Source of the DNA: Rhodobacteraceae bacterium NBU2976
GTDB taxonomy: Bacteria > Pseudomonadota > Alphaproteobacteria > Rhodobacterales > Rhodobacteraceae
Reading direction: 5' to 3'
NCBI GenBank assembly: GCA_023630215.1
Contig: JALPRQ010000001.1
Span: 186,001-250,000, forward strand
DNA length: 64,000 bases
Numbering within the stretch: position 1 is the first letter of the stretch; the number at the start of each line of letters is the position of its first letter. Both the position numbers and the translations under genes were made by a program. The notes under the pieces are model-generated. The model was not told the DNA's origin and did not search any database. It worked only from the letters and a program-made list of their open reading frames with translations. Below, one piece after another: positions 48,500 through 57,229 of the stretch.

Positions 48500-49980
48500 A
48501 ACGGCGCTGGACACCGCACCTCGCCAGCGTTCTGGCGCTGGTGTTGGTGCTGGTTATGGTGTTGCCATTTGCCGGGCTGTTCCTGTTCAAATTCTTTGCC
48601 AGCCAGTTGGTTCAGCAGACCGAGGAATCCCTTCAAGGTCAGGCGGTAGTGCTGGCGGCCGAATTTGCCGCGCTATATTCGGATGGCGAGGTTCCGCATG
48701 CGGATGAGCCGTTATTTCCGTCCATATCGCTGGCGAACGATCCCATCCTCCCCCCGCGCGAGGACGGAGTTCCCGCCGCGATGCCAAACGGGGTTTATGC
48801 CGAAATTGGGGGCATCCTGACCAAAGTGTCCGAGGCCGCGCAGGCGCAAACCTTGGTGGGCTACCGAATTCTCGATGGCAACGGCGTGGTCATCGGCGGG
48901 TCGGCCGAGATCGGCCTGTCCCTTGCCCATGTGCCCGAAGTGGCGGCAGCCCTGACAGGTGTCCCCACATCCGTTGCCCGTGTTCGGGTGCGCGAAAATC
49001 CGGAACCGTTTATCTATGCGCTTAGTCGGGGTACGCGGGTGCGAATATTTGTGGCGCACCCAGTGATTGTCGATGATCAGGTGGTCGGCGCGATTTACCT
49101 GTCGCGTACGCCCAACCACGTGTTCCGGTTCTTTTATGCCGAACTGCCCAGCGTAATCCGATCTGCCCTGTTCGTGCTGCTGGGCGCGTTGCTGATCGGA
49201 TTTCTGTTCTGGCGGTTTGTGACACGCCCCATCAACCGACTGGTCACCCGCACACATGAAATCGGCCAAGGGGTGCGCGTGGCGGATGACCATACCCATT
49301 ATGGAACGCGCGAGATTGAAACGCTGGCGCACAGTTTCCAGACCATGGCGACACGATTGCAAAAGCGGCAGGACACGATTGAAACCTTTACCGCCCATGT
49401 GACCCATGAACTGAAATCTCCGCTTTCATCCGTGCAGGGCGCGGCAGAACTGTTGCTGGACCCGGATATGACATTGGACGATGCGCAAAGGCGGCGGTTT
49501 TTGGAAAATATCCAAAGCGACACAAAACGTATGGCGGAACTTCTGGAATCTGTCCGTGAACTGGCTCGCGCCAAACAACCCAAGTTCGAAGGGGAAACAA
49601 CGCTGGACTCTGTTCTGCCTGACCTGCGCACAGATTTCCCGGAGTTAGAGATTGTCGCCGATCCGGCCACCCTTCCGATCAGCCGCGACGGGTTGATGCT
49701 GGCGTTACGACATCTGTTAGAAAATTCCGTTAAGCATGGCGCAACGCGGGTAACGATGACCCAGACCGGACAGGCGCTGGATGTCGCGGACAATGGAGAC
49801 GGGATTGCGGACGGCAACCTGACCAAAGTCACAGAACCTTTCTTCACCACCCGCCGAAGCGATGGCGGCACGGGAATGGGCCTGTCGATCGTGACATCGA
49901 TGATGGAAACAATCGGTGGGTCTGTTGATGTGCTGACACCCGAAAAAGGTGCAACCATTCGGCTGAATTTCCCCGCTTGA
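48487..49980 (+). CDS. Membrane sensor histidine kinase
   Basis: The 497-residue protein has a transmembrane segment near the start (about 13-38), a periplasmic sensor region of roughly 190 residues, a second segment (about 228-245), a HAMP linker (RPINRLVTRTHEIG), the phospho-acceptor H307 in HVTHELKSPLSSV, and an ATPase domain (HLLENSVKHG, DNGDGI, GGTGMGLSIV). It resembles CreC. The ligand is unknown; the upstream DUF4173 protein is a candidate partner. Confidence 0.9.
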   Translation: MPGVKRRWTPHLASVLALVLVLVMVLPFAGLFLFKFFASQLVQQTEESLQGQAVVLAAEFAALYSDGEVPHADEPLFPSISLANDPILPPREDGVPAAMPNGVYAEIGGILTKVSEAAQAQTLVGYRILDGNGVVIGGSAEIGLSLAHVPEVAAALTGVPTSVARVRVRENPEPFIYALSRGTRVRIFVAHPVIVDDQVVGAIYLSRTPNHVFRFFYAELPSVIRSALFVLLGALLIGFLFWRFVTRPINRLVTRTHEIGQGVRVADDHTHYGTREIETLAHSFQTMATRLQKRQDTIETFTAHVTHELKSPLSSVQGAAELLLDPDMTLDDAQRRRFLENIQSDTKRMAELLESVRELARAKQPKFEGETTLDSVLPDLRTDFPELEIVADPATLPISRDGLMLALRHLLENSVKHGATRVTMTQTGQALDVADNGDGIADGNLTKVTEPFFTTRRSDGGTGMGLSIVTSMMETIGGSVDVLTPEKGATIRLNFPA

Positions 49981-50016
49981 CGCCCTTGGCCATACCCCTT
50001 ACATACGCGGCACTTC

Positions 50017-50093
50017 GGCGGAGTAGCTCAGTTGGTTAGAGCAGAGGAATCATAATCCTTGTGTCGGGGGTTCAAATCCCTCCTCCGCTACCA
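50017..50093 (+). tRNA. tRNA-Met (CAT), elongator type
   Basis: The 77-base gene folds as a cloverleaf. The acceptor stem GGCGGAG pairs with CTCCGCT (first pair G-U), the D-loop is AGCTCAGTTGGTTAGAGC, the anticodon loop is ATCATAA within GAGGA/TCCTT, and the T-loop is GGGGGTTCAAATCCC. CCA is encoded. A lysidine-modified tRNA-Ile with CAT cannot be strictly excluded, but the body matches alphaproteobacterial elongator tRNA-Met. Confidence 0.92.
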
Positions 50094-50099
50094 CATCCC

Positions 50100-51026
50100 T
50101 TAGAAATTCACCTGATCGCCTCCCTTAAGGGACAGGATGTCGCGTGCTTCGTCCGGTGTCGCTACCTGAAGTCCCAGCCCTTCGATAATCGTTCTGGCTT
50201 TTTCCACTTGCTGCGCGTTGGATTCGGCCAGTTTGCCCCGTGCGATCCAGATACTGTCCTCTAACCCCACGCGAATATTCGCGCCCATCGCCAAAGCTTG
50301 GGTCGCAATACGAAACTGGTTGGCGCCTGCCCCCAAAACCGACCAGCGAAAATCATCACCAAACAACCGATCTGCCGTGCGTTTCATATGCATCACGTCC
50401 TCGGGGTGGGTACCGATACCACCCAGCAGTCCAAACACCGACTGCACAAAGAATGGCGGTTTCACCAACCCTCGCTCTGCAAAATGCGCAAGATTATAAA
50501 GATGCGAGATATCGTAACATTCAAATTCAAAGCGCGTGCCGTTGCCGTAACAGGTCTCCAGAACATATTCGATATCCTTGTAGGAATTGCGGAACACAAG
50601 ATCACGTGACCCTTCCAGATGCTCACGTTCCCATGCGAAATTGAATTCTTTGTATTTACGAAGCAACGGGAAGAACCCAAAGTTCATCGAACCCATATTC
50701 AAAGACGCAACCTCGGGCTGATAATGTGCCGCGGGTTTGGCGCGTTCCTCGACCGTCATATAAGGCGATCCACCGGTGGTGATATTCACAACCGCGTTCG
50801 TCGCCTGTTTGATACGGGGCAGAAAGCCTGCGAAGGCTTCGGGCGACTGGTCCGGTTTGCCGGTTTCCGGGTCGCGCGCATGCAAGTGGATAATCGCGGC
50901 TCCGGCCTCGGCGGCTGCGATGGCGCTATGTGCGATTTCATCCGGCGTGATTGGCAAAAACGGCGTCATGGTTGGGGTATGGATTGCCCCGGTTACTGCG
51001 CAGGAAATGATAACCTTGTCAGACAT
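50100..51026 (-). CDS. BKACE family beta-keto acid cleavage enzyme
   Basis: The 308-residue protein belongs to the DUF849/BKACE family, whose type member is 3-keto-5-aminohexanoate cleavage enzyme. It shows the zinc and substrate motifs ISCAVTGAIHTPTM, AAIIHLHARDPETGKPDQ, VNITTGGSPYM and the C-terminal ANIRVGLEDSIW. These enzymes condense a beta-keto acid with acetyl-CoA and split it into acetoacetate and a new CoA ester. It is last in the operon with the SDR and the MetF-like gene. Its keto-acid substrate in this pathway is not evident. Confidence 0.85.
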   Translation of the reverse strand: MSDKVIISCAVTGAIHTPTMTPFLPITPDEIAHSAIAAAEAGAAIIHLHARDPETGKPDQSPEAFAGFLPRIKQATNAVVNITTGGSPYMTVEERAKPAAHYQPEVASLNMGSMNFGFFPLLRKYKEFNFAWEREHLEGSRDLVFRNSYKDIEYVLETCYGNGTRFEFECYDISHLYNLAHFAERGLVKPPFFVQSVFGLLGGIGTHPEDVMHMKRTADRLFGDDFRWSVLGAGANQFRIATQALAMGANIRVGLEDSIWIARGKLAESNAQQVEKARTIIEGLGLQVATPDEARDILSLKGGDQVNF

Positions 51027-51034
51027 TTACCCTC

Positions 51035-51823
51035 CTAAAGCGATTCCAGATTACCATCGACCGGGATCGACTGCCCCGAAATATTCCGCCCCACGTCCGA
51101 GATCAGAAACGCAATCATATCAGCGACATCCTGGGGCGGCGTCATCCGCTTCAGCGATATCCGATTGACATACTCTGCGGTCATCTCTGCATGGCTGACG
51201 CCAGTCTGTTTGGCCCGCGCGGCAATCACCGACTCAATTCGGGGTCCCTCGATCACACCGGGCAGGATCGCATTGACACGGATGTTCGAGGGGCCAAGTT
51301 CCTTGGCAAGGCTTTCAGTCAACCCGATCACCCCCCATTTCGCTGCGGCATACGGCGTTCGAAACGCATACCCAAACCGCCCGGCGGCCGAGGACAGCCC
51401 AACAATCGCCCCACCTCCAGCCGCTTTGATCAATGGCACAGCATGGTGGGCACACAGATATTGCCCAGTCAGGCAGACATCGACGCACCGCCGCCAGTCG
51501 TCTGGTTGAATATCCTCTATCGCGGCGGTTGGTCCTGCAATGCCGGCATTGTTCACCAACGCATCAAGCCCAGCCATCTTGTTGGCAATATCCTTGAAAA
51601 ATCCGGAAACCTGCTGATCGTTTGACACATCGGTAACGGTAGCGACCTCGGTATCCAGCTCACGTGCGGCCTTGTCCAACGCCACCGAATCTACATCGAA
51701 AATCGCCAAACGCGCACCTTGTGCCTTTAGCACACGGGCAATCTCCAAGCCGATCCCGCTGGCGCCCGCACTGATGGCGATACGTTTGCCGTCGATCCCC
51801 GGCAATTTCATATTGTGCGACAT
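51035..51823 (-). CDS. Short-chain dehydrogenase/reductase
   Basis: The 262-residue protein has the cofactor motif AGASGIG, the acidic Asp of IFDVDS (NAD preference), NNAGIAG, a catalytic Ser in VGLSSAAG and YAAAK. GGAGGAG lies five to six bases before the ATG at 51823. It lies between the MetF-like and BKACE genes in one operon. The substrate is probably a hydroxy- or oxo-intermediate of the aromatic pathway. Confidence 0.78.
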   Translation of the reverse strand: MSHNMKLPGIDGKRIAISAGASGIGLEIARVLKAQGARLAIFDVDSVALDKAARELDTEVATVTDVSNDQQVSGFFKDIANKMAGLDALVNNAGIAGPTAAIEDIQPDDWRRCVDVCLTGQYLCAHHAVPLIKAAGGGAIVGLSSAAGRFGYAFRTPYAAAKWGVIGLTESLAKELGPSNIRVNAILPGVIEGPRIESVIAARAKQTGVSHAEMTAEYVNRISLKRMTPPQDVADMIAFLISDVGRNISGQSIPVDGNLESL

Positions 51824-51896
51824 CGCGACTCCTCCCAAGGATCACGATGATCCAAAGCTCACCACGCGGCAAGCTCTGATTAAATCCGATTTGGAA

Positions 51897-52817
51897 TTAC
51901 CCGTTAGCGGGTTTCTGATCCGTATTATCCAGAACAAAATTCGCGTTGGTTTTGATCCCGCCAAGCGGGAAAAAATGGGCCTTGGCGATCAGACTGTCGG
52001 GGTTTTCCGCCTTGTGCGCGGCGAATTCGTTCAACACCTCGGTCGGTTCAAAGGGCAGCATCAGCTTGGTCACGTCCTTGGCGCGGCGTGTCAAAACCCG
52101 CAGCGACGGCCCCACACCACACGCCATAGCGAATTTGATCAGGGTTTGCAGCTTGGCCGGTCCCGCGATTCCGACATGAATCGGCATCGTAACGCCCATA
52201 TCCTGCAAACGGTTAGCCCAGGCGATCACCGGTTCGGATTCGAATGCGAATTGTGTGGCAATCGCCATCTCGGCGTCAGTCTTTTCGGAAAAAGCCTGTT
52301 TCCACATCACGGCCTCGTCCACCAGTTTGGTACCGCCTTGGGGGTCAATATCCTTGTTGCCTTCCGGATGCCCGGCAACATGCAGGCGCTGGAATCCGTA
52401 TTTGTCAAACAGACCAGTTTCCATCAGTTGCATCGAAGACTCAAAGTCGCCATGTGGGCTGGCAACACCACCTGCCAGCAGCAGTGCCTGATCGACGGCG
52501 GCCTCATCACGGTAGCGTTGGATCCACGTCTCCAGCGTCGCGGTATCCTTGATAATACGCGCCGGGAAATGCGGCATGACGGGAAATCCATCTTCGTGCA
52601 GGCGCTTGGCGGTTGCCACCATGTCATCAATGGGAGTTCCATCGATATGCGCGATATAGACGCGGGTTCCCGCGGGGAGGAGCGCGCGGAAATCCTCGAC
52701 CTTCTCGGCCGTGCGTGGCATGACTTCGATTGAAAACCCGTCAACGAACTTGCCGAACGCAACATCATCGGCTGTGTCAGCTTTCTTTTTTCTGGCTGCA
52801 AAGTCCAACAATGCCAT
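51897..52817 (-). CDS. MetF-like methylenetetrahydrofolate reductase
   Basis: The 306-residue protein fits the MetF TIM-barrel family, with SIEVMPRTAEKVEDF near the N-terminus, LLLAGGVASPHGDF and LHVAGHPEGNKD. It interconverts 5-methyl- and 5,10-methylene-tetrahydrofolate with FAD. Beside a LigM-type O-demethylase it would oxidise the methyl-tetrahydrofolate that demethylation makes, as in lignin-degrading sphingomonads. Two copies of ATGTATACAT lie just upstream, so it is probably the first gene of its operon. Confidence 0.82.
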   Translation of the reverse strand: MALLDFAARKKKADTADDVAFGKFVDGFSIEVMPRTAEKVEDFRALLPAGTRVYIAHIDGTPIDDMVATAKRLHEDGFPVMPHFPARIIKDTATLETWIQRYRDEAAVDQALLLAGGVASPHGDFESSMQLMETGLFDKYGFQRLHVAGHPEGNKDIDPQGGTKLVDEAVMWKQAFSEKTDAEMAIATQFAFESEPVIAWANRLQDMGVTMPIHVGIAGPAKLQTLIKFAMACGVGPSLRVLTRRAKDVTKLMLPFEPTEVLNEFAAHKAENPDSLIAKAHFFPLGGIKTNANFVLDNTDQKPANG

Positions 52818-52838
52818 CGAAGTCTCCCTTCTGCGTCA

Positions 52839-52848
52839 ATGTATACAT
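52839..52848. promoter_or_regulatory. ATGTATACAT operator, copy 1
   Basis: A perfect ten-base palindrome 22 bases upstream of the MetF-like start codon. Together with copy 2 (52 bases away, five helical turns) it probably controls the metF-SDR-BKACE operon through the GntR regulator at 61650. Confidence 0.7.
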
Positions 52849-52890
52849 GAATAGTTTTATACTGGATTCCTGTCCAATAAAAACTTGGTT

Positions 52891-52900
52891 ATGTATACAT
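52891..52900. promoter_or_regulatory. ATGTATACAT operator, copy 2
   Basis: A second perfect palindrome in the AT-rich 156-base gap between the MetF-like gene and the DUF1932 gene. Its centre is 52 bases from copy 1, which would place bound dimers on the same DNA face. Confidence 0.7.
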
Positions 52901-52973
52901 GTATTCTATATCAATTGTGTCTATTCCACTAGAACGAAGGCGACACTTCGCCTTTCACCAACGCCATCCTGGA

Positions 52974-53825
52974 TTATTTCAAACGGCGCCTCAGGACGTC
53001 TTGGATATCCTCGGGATTTGGGGCATTCGTGTTGGCCATTGCGTCTTGCACCTCGGCCACAGCCGCCGCAAGTGGCCCGATCAAGCCCAGTTCTGATATT
53101 GTCGCGGCGCTTTCCCGCATTTCCGCCGCGCGGCGTTTACCATGTCGGATCGTGCGTTCAAACTGGTAGACCGGCAACCGATCCCAATCGAGGCCCGGGA
53201 AGCTGTCTCGCAGCGATGTCACGATATCATCATAACAGCCGGATGCCTCTGCGGCCAACAGGGTTTCGACCGTGATTGCTTCCAACCCTTTCACAAACAA
53301 AGAACGGACCATTTTGATCGCAGTCGCCTGTCCGGGTTCTGCCCCGATCATTCGGAAATCGAAGCCCAACGCGGTCAGGGATGTGGCAATCTCCGCAGCC
53401 ATTTCCCCTGCAATCAGGGTCGGTGTTGCATGGCCACGTGGAATGACCGGAGCCATCACCGCCATATCAATGTAATGCGCGCCTTTGGCTGTTACCAACT
53501 CCGCCGTCGCCTTCTTGCGGCCAGGCGAGACCGAATTGATGTCGATATAGACCTGTCCTTGCATAATGTGTTTCGCAATACTTTCGGCGGCCAGCAGGCT
53601 CTGGTCGGCGTTCACGGCCGAGATGATCCAGTCGGCACGCCCGAACAGTTCAGGCCGGATGGCGGCCACGTTTTCGGTGACCATCACGTCGCGCATGGTA
53701 TCATTGGGCGCGTCCAGCAGACGGTCCCAAGCGGTGATCTTGAGGTTAGGCTGGTGCACGCGCAGAGTACGGGCAAACATCTGCCCTGCCTCACCAAAAC
53801 CCAAGAATTCAATGCTGTCAGGCAT
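52974..53825 (-). CDS. DUF1932-type NAD(P)-dependent dehydrogenase
   Basis: The 283-residue protein has an N-terminal Rossmann fold (IEFLGFGEAGQMFARTL), the hydroxyacid-dehydrogenase substrate loop DINSVSPGRKKATAE, the catalytic-lysine region GQATAIKMVRSLF and a helical C-terminal domain like DUF1932 proteins. It should oxidise or reduce a beta-hydroxy acid. It overlaps galD by eight bases. GGGAGG precedes the ATG at 53825. Its place among gal genes suggests a side reaction or an alternative exit for 4-oxalomesaconate-type intermediates. Confidence 0.75.
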   Translation of the reverse strand: MPDSIEFLGFGEAGQMFARTLRVHQPNLKITAWDRLLDAPNDTMRDVMVTENVAAIRPELFGRADWIISAVNADQSLLAAESIAKHIMQGQVYIDINSVSPGRKKATAELVTAKGAHYIDMAVMAPVIPRGHATPTLIAGEMAAEIATSLTALGFDFRMIGAEPGQATAIKMVRSLFVKGLEAITVETLLAAEASGCYDDIVTSLRDSFPGLDWDRLPVYQFERTIRHGKRRAAEMRESAATISELGLIGPLAAAVAEVQDAMANTNAPNPEDIQDVLRRRLK

Positions 53826-54867
53826 AGACCTCCCCATCCATCAACTTGCGTGCGGTGCGCAGGACCCCGGCTTTGACAACCTCGCCATTGTCCAGCGTCG
53901 CAATCACGGTGAATTCTCCGGTCGGATGTTCGATGGAGAGCGACAACGGGTTTCCGCCGGGGATGTTGGCGATCTTTGCGGCAGGGCCATCAGGCAGCAG
54001 GCAGGCGGTGCCAACGCTGACCGCACCAAGCACGCCAATCGCCTTGTGACATCTATGAGGAATAAAGGTACGCGTAGAAATTGCGCCCTTCGCTGCCGCG
54101 CTGACGAGCGACATTTTTGGAACAGATTTATTCCTAACATCGCCGAGGTTCATCATCGGACCCGCCTGCAGCCGGATCGCCTCCAGCCGCGTTTTCAGCT
54201 CGGCGTTTTCATCCAGCTCTACCGGGGTTTCACGCCCCGTCAGCCCGAAATCCGACGCTGACAGGATTACGCAGGGCATGCCATTGTCGATCAGCGTGAC
54301 CTCGACGCCGTTAATCTGATCGACCGCATTGCCCGTTGGCAACAAAGCTCCGCAGGAGGAGCCGGCAGTATCCTCGAAGACAATCGGGATAGGCGCGGCA
54401 GTCCCGGGGACTCCGTCGATTTGCGCATTTCCATCATAACGCACTGTCCCACCGGGCGTCTCGACTGTCGCCACAGCGATCTGTCCCGTGTTCTCCATGA
54501 AAATCCGAATGTCGGTCACATCACCTTTCGGCGATATCAACCCACGCTCGATCGCGAACGGCCCAACGCCCGCCAGAATATTTCCGCAATTCTGCATATC
54601 CGTAACCGTCGGTTGATCAACGAAAACCTGTAGAAACAGGTAATCCACATCGACACCTTCCCGCGCCGACTTCTGCACAACCGCAACTTTTGAGGTTAGC
54701 GGATCAGCCCCACCCATCCCGTCAATCTGACGCGGATCCGGCGACCCCATGATCCGCAACAGCAGCGCATCGCGCGCAATCGGGTCGGTGGGCAGATCGT
54801 CCGCCAGAAAATACCCCCCCTTCGAGGTCCCGCCGCGCATCCACATGCACGGCACGCCATCAGACAT
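53818..54867 (-). CDS. galD: 4-oxalomesaconate tautomerase (GalD/PrpF family)
   Basis: The 349-residue protein is a PrpF-family isomerase with the start [16 protein letters not shown], the paired catalytic cysteine regions [14 protein letters not shown] and [11 protein letters not shown], and [13 protein letters not shown] near the end. GalD of pseudomonads converts the keto and enol tautomers of 4-oxalomesaconate, and LigU is a close relative. It overlaps galC by eight bases. The assignment to GalD rather than another PrpF relative rests on the galB and galC neighbours. Confidence 0.82.
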   Translation of the reverse strand: MSDGVPCMWMRGGTSKGGYFLADDLPTDPIARDALLLRIMGSPDPRQIDGMGGADPLTSKVAVVQKSAREGVDVDYLFLQVFVDQPTVTDMQNCGNILAGVGPFAIERGLISPKGDVTDIRIFMENTGQIAVATVETPGGTVRYDGNAQIDGVPGTAAPIPIVFEDTAGSSCGALLPTGNAVDQINGVEVTLIDNGMPCVILSASDFGLTGRETPVELDENAELKTRLEAIRLQAGPMMNLGDVRNKSVPKMSLVSAAAKGAISTRTFIPHRCHKAIGVLGAVSVGTACLLPDGPAAKIANIPGGNPLSLSIEHPTGEFTVIATLDNGEVVKAGVLRTARKLMDGEVYA

Positions 54868-55531
54868 ATTTCAGCCCCTTTTCGGCCAGACGCGGACGCA
54901 TGTCATAGATATCGAGGCCTAGCTCACCCGACGCCAACCGCTGGCGTTTTGCTTCCTCGGCATCTAGCCTCGCTTGTGTTTTTTCCATCACTGATTCCGC
55001 GGTTTCACGCGGGACAACGCAAACGCCGTCATCGTCAGCAACGATAATATCGCCCGGATTGACCAAAGCCCCCGCACAGATGATCGGCACGTTTACTGAC
55101 CCCAACGTCTCCTTCACCGTGCCTTGTGCTGACACCGCGGTTGACCAGACCGCAAAGCCCATTGCGCGCAGGTCCTTCGTGTCCCGAACCCCCGCATCAA
55201 TCACCAGCGCCCGGCATCCCCGCGCCATCGCCGAGGTTGCCAGCAAGTCCCCGAAATAGCCCATGTCACAGGGCGCCGTCGGGGCGAGGACCATGATGTC
55301 CCCCTCCTGCAGCTGTTCAATCGCCACATGGATCATCCAGTTGTCGCCCGGTGGAGCCGAGATCGTCACCGCCGACCCCGCCATGCCGAAATCCTGCTGG
55401 ATTGGCCGCATGTTGGAGGTCATCAGACCTGTGCGGCCCTGCGCCTCGTGCACTGTGGCTACACCTGCCGCACCCATCCGTTTGATGATCGAAGGATCGG
55501 CGCGTTCGATATTTTGGACAACAACGCTCAT
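54860..55531 (-). CDS. galC: 4-carboxy-4-hydroxy-2-oxoadipate aldolase
   Basis: The 223-residue protein is of the RraA-like class II aldolase type (GalC/LigK/ProA). It has [34 protein letters not shown], the metal and substrate motif [12 protein letters not shown], and [16 protein letters not shown]. It splits 4-carboxy-4-hydroxy-2-oxoadipate into pyruvate and oxaloacetate, the last step of gallate and protocatechuate meta-cleavage. The ATG at 55531 overlaps galB (ATGA); an upstream extension to 55690 looks non-coding. Confidence 0.88.
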   Translation of the reverse strand: MSVVVQNIERADPSIIKRMGAAGVATVHEAQGRTGLMTSNMRPIQQDFGMAGSAVTISAPPGDNWMIHVAIEQLQEGDIMVLAPTAPCDMGYFGDLLATSAMARGCRALVIDAGVRDTKDLRAMGFAVWSTAVSAQGTVKETLGSVNVPIICAGALVNPGDIIVADDDGVCVVPRETAESVMEKTQARLDAEEAKRQRLASGELGLDIYDMRPRLAEKGLKYV

Positions 55532-56256
55532 AACTCGTCCACCGTGCGCGGAAAGACGGACTGGAATCCCTCGGCATATTTGCAATCGCGCCCGCCGGAC
55601 TGCCCGCCGGAGTTGCGTTTGAAATGGTTCGCGCGGTTCTGGGCAACACGGGTGTAATAGTCCCACAGATGCTCTTGCCCTAGCATACATTCAATCGCGG
55701 CGCGCTTCTTGTCCCAGACCGGGGTGATGTCCAGAAACGTGTCGGGTTTCCATTCCATCTGCTCGGTCTGATGGGGTTCGAATAGATAAAGTTGCGGTGC
55801 GCCCAGCACCTTTTGTCCCGGATTGTGCCCCCACGCTTGTGCCATCATCCGTGTCGTCAGGGCAAAGTCGGTCGTGTACATATGGTCGGTGTTATACGGG
55901 TCCCATTTCGAATGGGACATCATAAAGGACGGCTGCACGGCGCGGATCACGTCGACCATCCGGTCCTGTGTCTCGCGGCCCAAGTCCAACGGATAATCCC
56001 CAACGTCGAAGAACTGGATATCATGGACATCGAGCGCCTTGGCGGCATTCTCTGCCTCCTTCCGGCGTTCGGTTTTGACCTTTTCCAGCGTCATGCCGTC
56101 CTGTTTCCACAGCTTGGCGCTTTCGCCGCGCTCGCCATAGGACAGACAGACGACCGTCACCTCATAACCAAGCGACTGGTGAAGGGCGATTGCGCCGCCA
56201 CAACGCCAGACGAAGTCAGCGGAGTGTGCAGAAATGATAAGGGCGGTTTTGGTCAT
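55528..56256 (-). CDS. galB: 4-oxalomesaconate hydratase (GalB, PIG-L type)
   Basis: The 242-residue protein has the PIG-L/LmbE fold with zinc-site residues H11 and D14 in [13 protein letters not shown] and a later histidine in [12 protein letters not shown]. Pseudomonas GalB is a PIG-L protein that hydrates 4-oxalomesaconate, unlike the LigJ type in sphingomonads. The tail [20 protein letters not shown] is a long polar loop. The overlap with galC and the gap of only four bases to the dioxygenase gene support the pathway assignment. Confidence 0.85.
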   Translation of the reverse strand: MTKTALIISAHSADFVWRCGGAIALHQSLGYEVTVVCLSYGERGESAKLWKQDGMTLEKVKTERRKEAENAAKALDVHDIQFFDVGDYPLDLGRETQDRMVDVIRAVQPSFMMSHSKWDPYNTDHMYTTDFALTTRMMAQAWGHNPGQKVLGAPQLYLFEPHQTEQMEWKPDTFLDITPVWDKKRAAIECMLGQEHLWDYYTRVAQNRANHFKRNSGGQSGGRDCKYAEGFQSVFPRTVDEL

Positions 56257-56260
56257 GGTC

Positions 56261-57220
56261 TCAGTCCCGTTTAACAGGTGGGGTTCCGTGCGTGTGGAAG
56301 GTCTCGATCGTTTTCAAGCCCCAGGCTTGGCCTTTTTTACGATCTGCTTCGGTCCAGACAACCGGTTCCCATGTTGGGTCTAAAATCAGGCGCGCCCCGG
56401 CGTTTGCCAATTCGATCCGGTTGCCCGCCGGCTCCCACGCATAAAGGAAGAACGACCCTTGGATCGCATGCTTATGCGGACCCGTTTCGATATGCACACC
56501 GTTCTCCAGATAGATGTCGGCGGCCCGCAATATATCCTCGCGCGTGTCGGTGGCATAGGTGACGTGGTGCAGACGGCCATTGCCGCCGCCACGTTCTTCG
56601 GAACAGACAAGATCGTAGGTTTTGTTGTTGCAACTGAACCAGCATCCACCCATCCGACCGTTATCGAGCTGAATATATTCGGTCACCTTGTTGCCCAGAC
56701 AGGTATCGACGAAGCGTTTGAATTCGCTGACATCCTCGCCCAGCAGATTGACGTGGTCGATCCGGCGCGGACTGATCCCCTGCGCGTGATAGCGGGAGGA
56801 CAGGTTTTTCAAGGCCGAGGCATCTTCGGGCGGGGCGTCATATTTCACCGTATCCCAATAAAGCTCGAACACATGGCCGAACGGGTCCTCGAACCGGAAG
56901 GCGCGGCCGTGCCCCATATCCCCATCAGTCCATCCCAGAACCTTGTATTCCGACGCCTCAATCGCCGCGACCCGGCGCTCCAACGCCTCGGGCGAGGAGA
57001 CGCGATACGCAATATGGCCAACACCGGTGCGGTCCGACCGGGTCAGCTTCATCGAATGAAACTCGTAATCATCCCACGCCCGCAAATAGGCGCTGTCGCC
57101 GTCAATGGCAGAGCATTTCAACCCGTAGATACGGGTGAAGAAGTCGAGGCTTTCATCGAACTTGTCTGTGAAAACTTCGACATGGCCCAGATGGGCAAGG
57201 TCATGGCAAGGTTCAGTCAT
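56261..57220 (-). CDS. VOC-type extradiol dioxygenase
   Basis: The 319-residue protein has two vicinal-oxygen-chelate modules, as in catechol 2,3-dioxygenase. Iron ligands of the second module are H156 (RIDHVNLL), H219 (LHHVTYAT) and E270 (GNRIELANA). The acid-base H251 and Y260 occur in HKHAIQGSFFLYAWEP. It should open a catechol-type ring next to the diol with Fe(II) and O2. By position it takes the place of gallate dioxygenase, which in known gallate pathways is of the unrelated LigB type. The true substrate (gallate, 3-O-methylgallate, protocatechuate or other) is not settled. Confidence 0.85.
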   Translation of the reverse strand: MTEPCHDLAHLGHVEVFTDKFDESLDFFTRIYGLKCSAIDGDSAYLRAWDDYEFHSMKLTRSDRTGVGHIAYRVSSPEALERRVAAIEASEYKVLGWTDGDMGHGRAFRFEDPFGHVFELYWDTVKYDAPPEDASALKNLSSRYHAQGISPRRIDHVNLLGEDVSEFKRFVDTCLGNKVTEYIQLDNGRMGGCWFSCNNKTYDLVCSEERGGGNGRLHHVTYATDTREDILRAADIYLENGVHIETGPHKHAIQGSFFLYAWEPAGNRIELANAGARLILDPTWEPVVWTEADRKKGQAWGLKTIETFHTHGTPPVKRD

Positions 57221-57229
57221 ATCAACCCC

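Noticed and set aside
51672-52733. Plus-strand open frame of 353 residues opposite the MetF-like gene
   Set aside because: It is antisense to the MetF-like and SDR genes and has no recognisable family.
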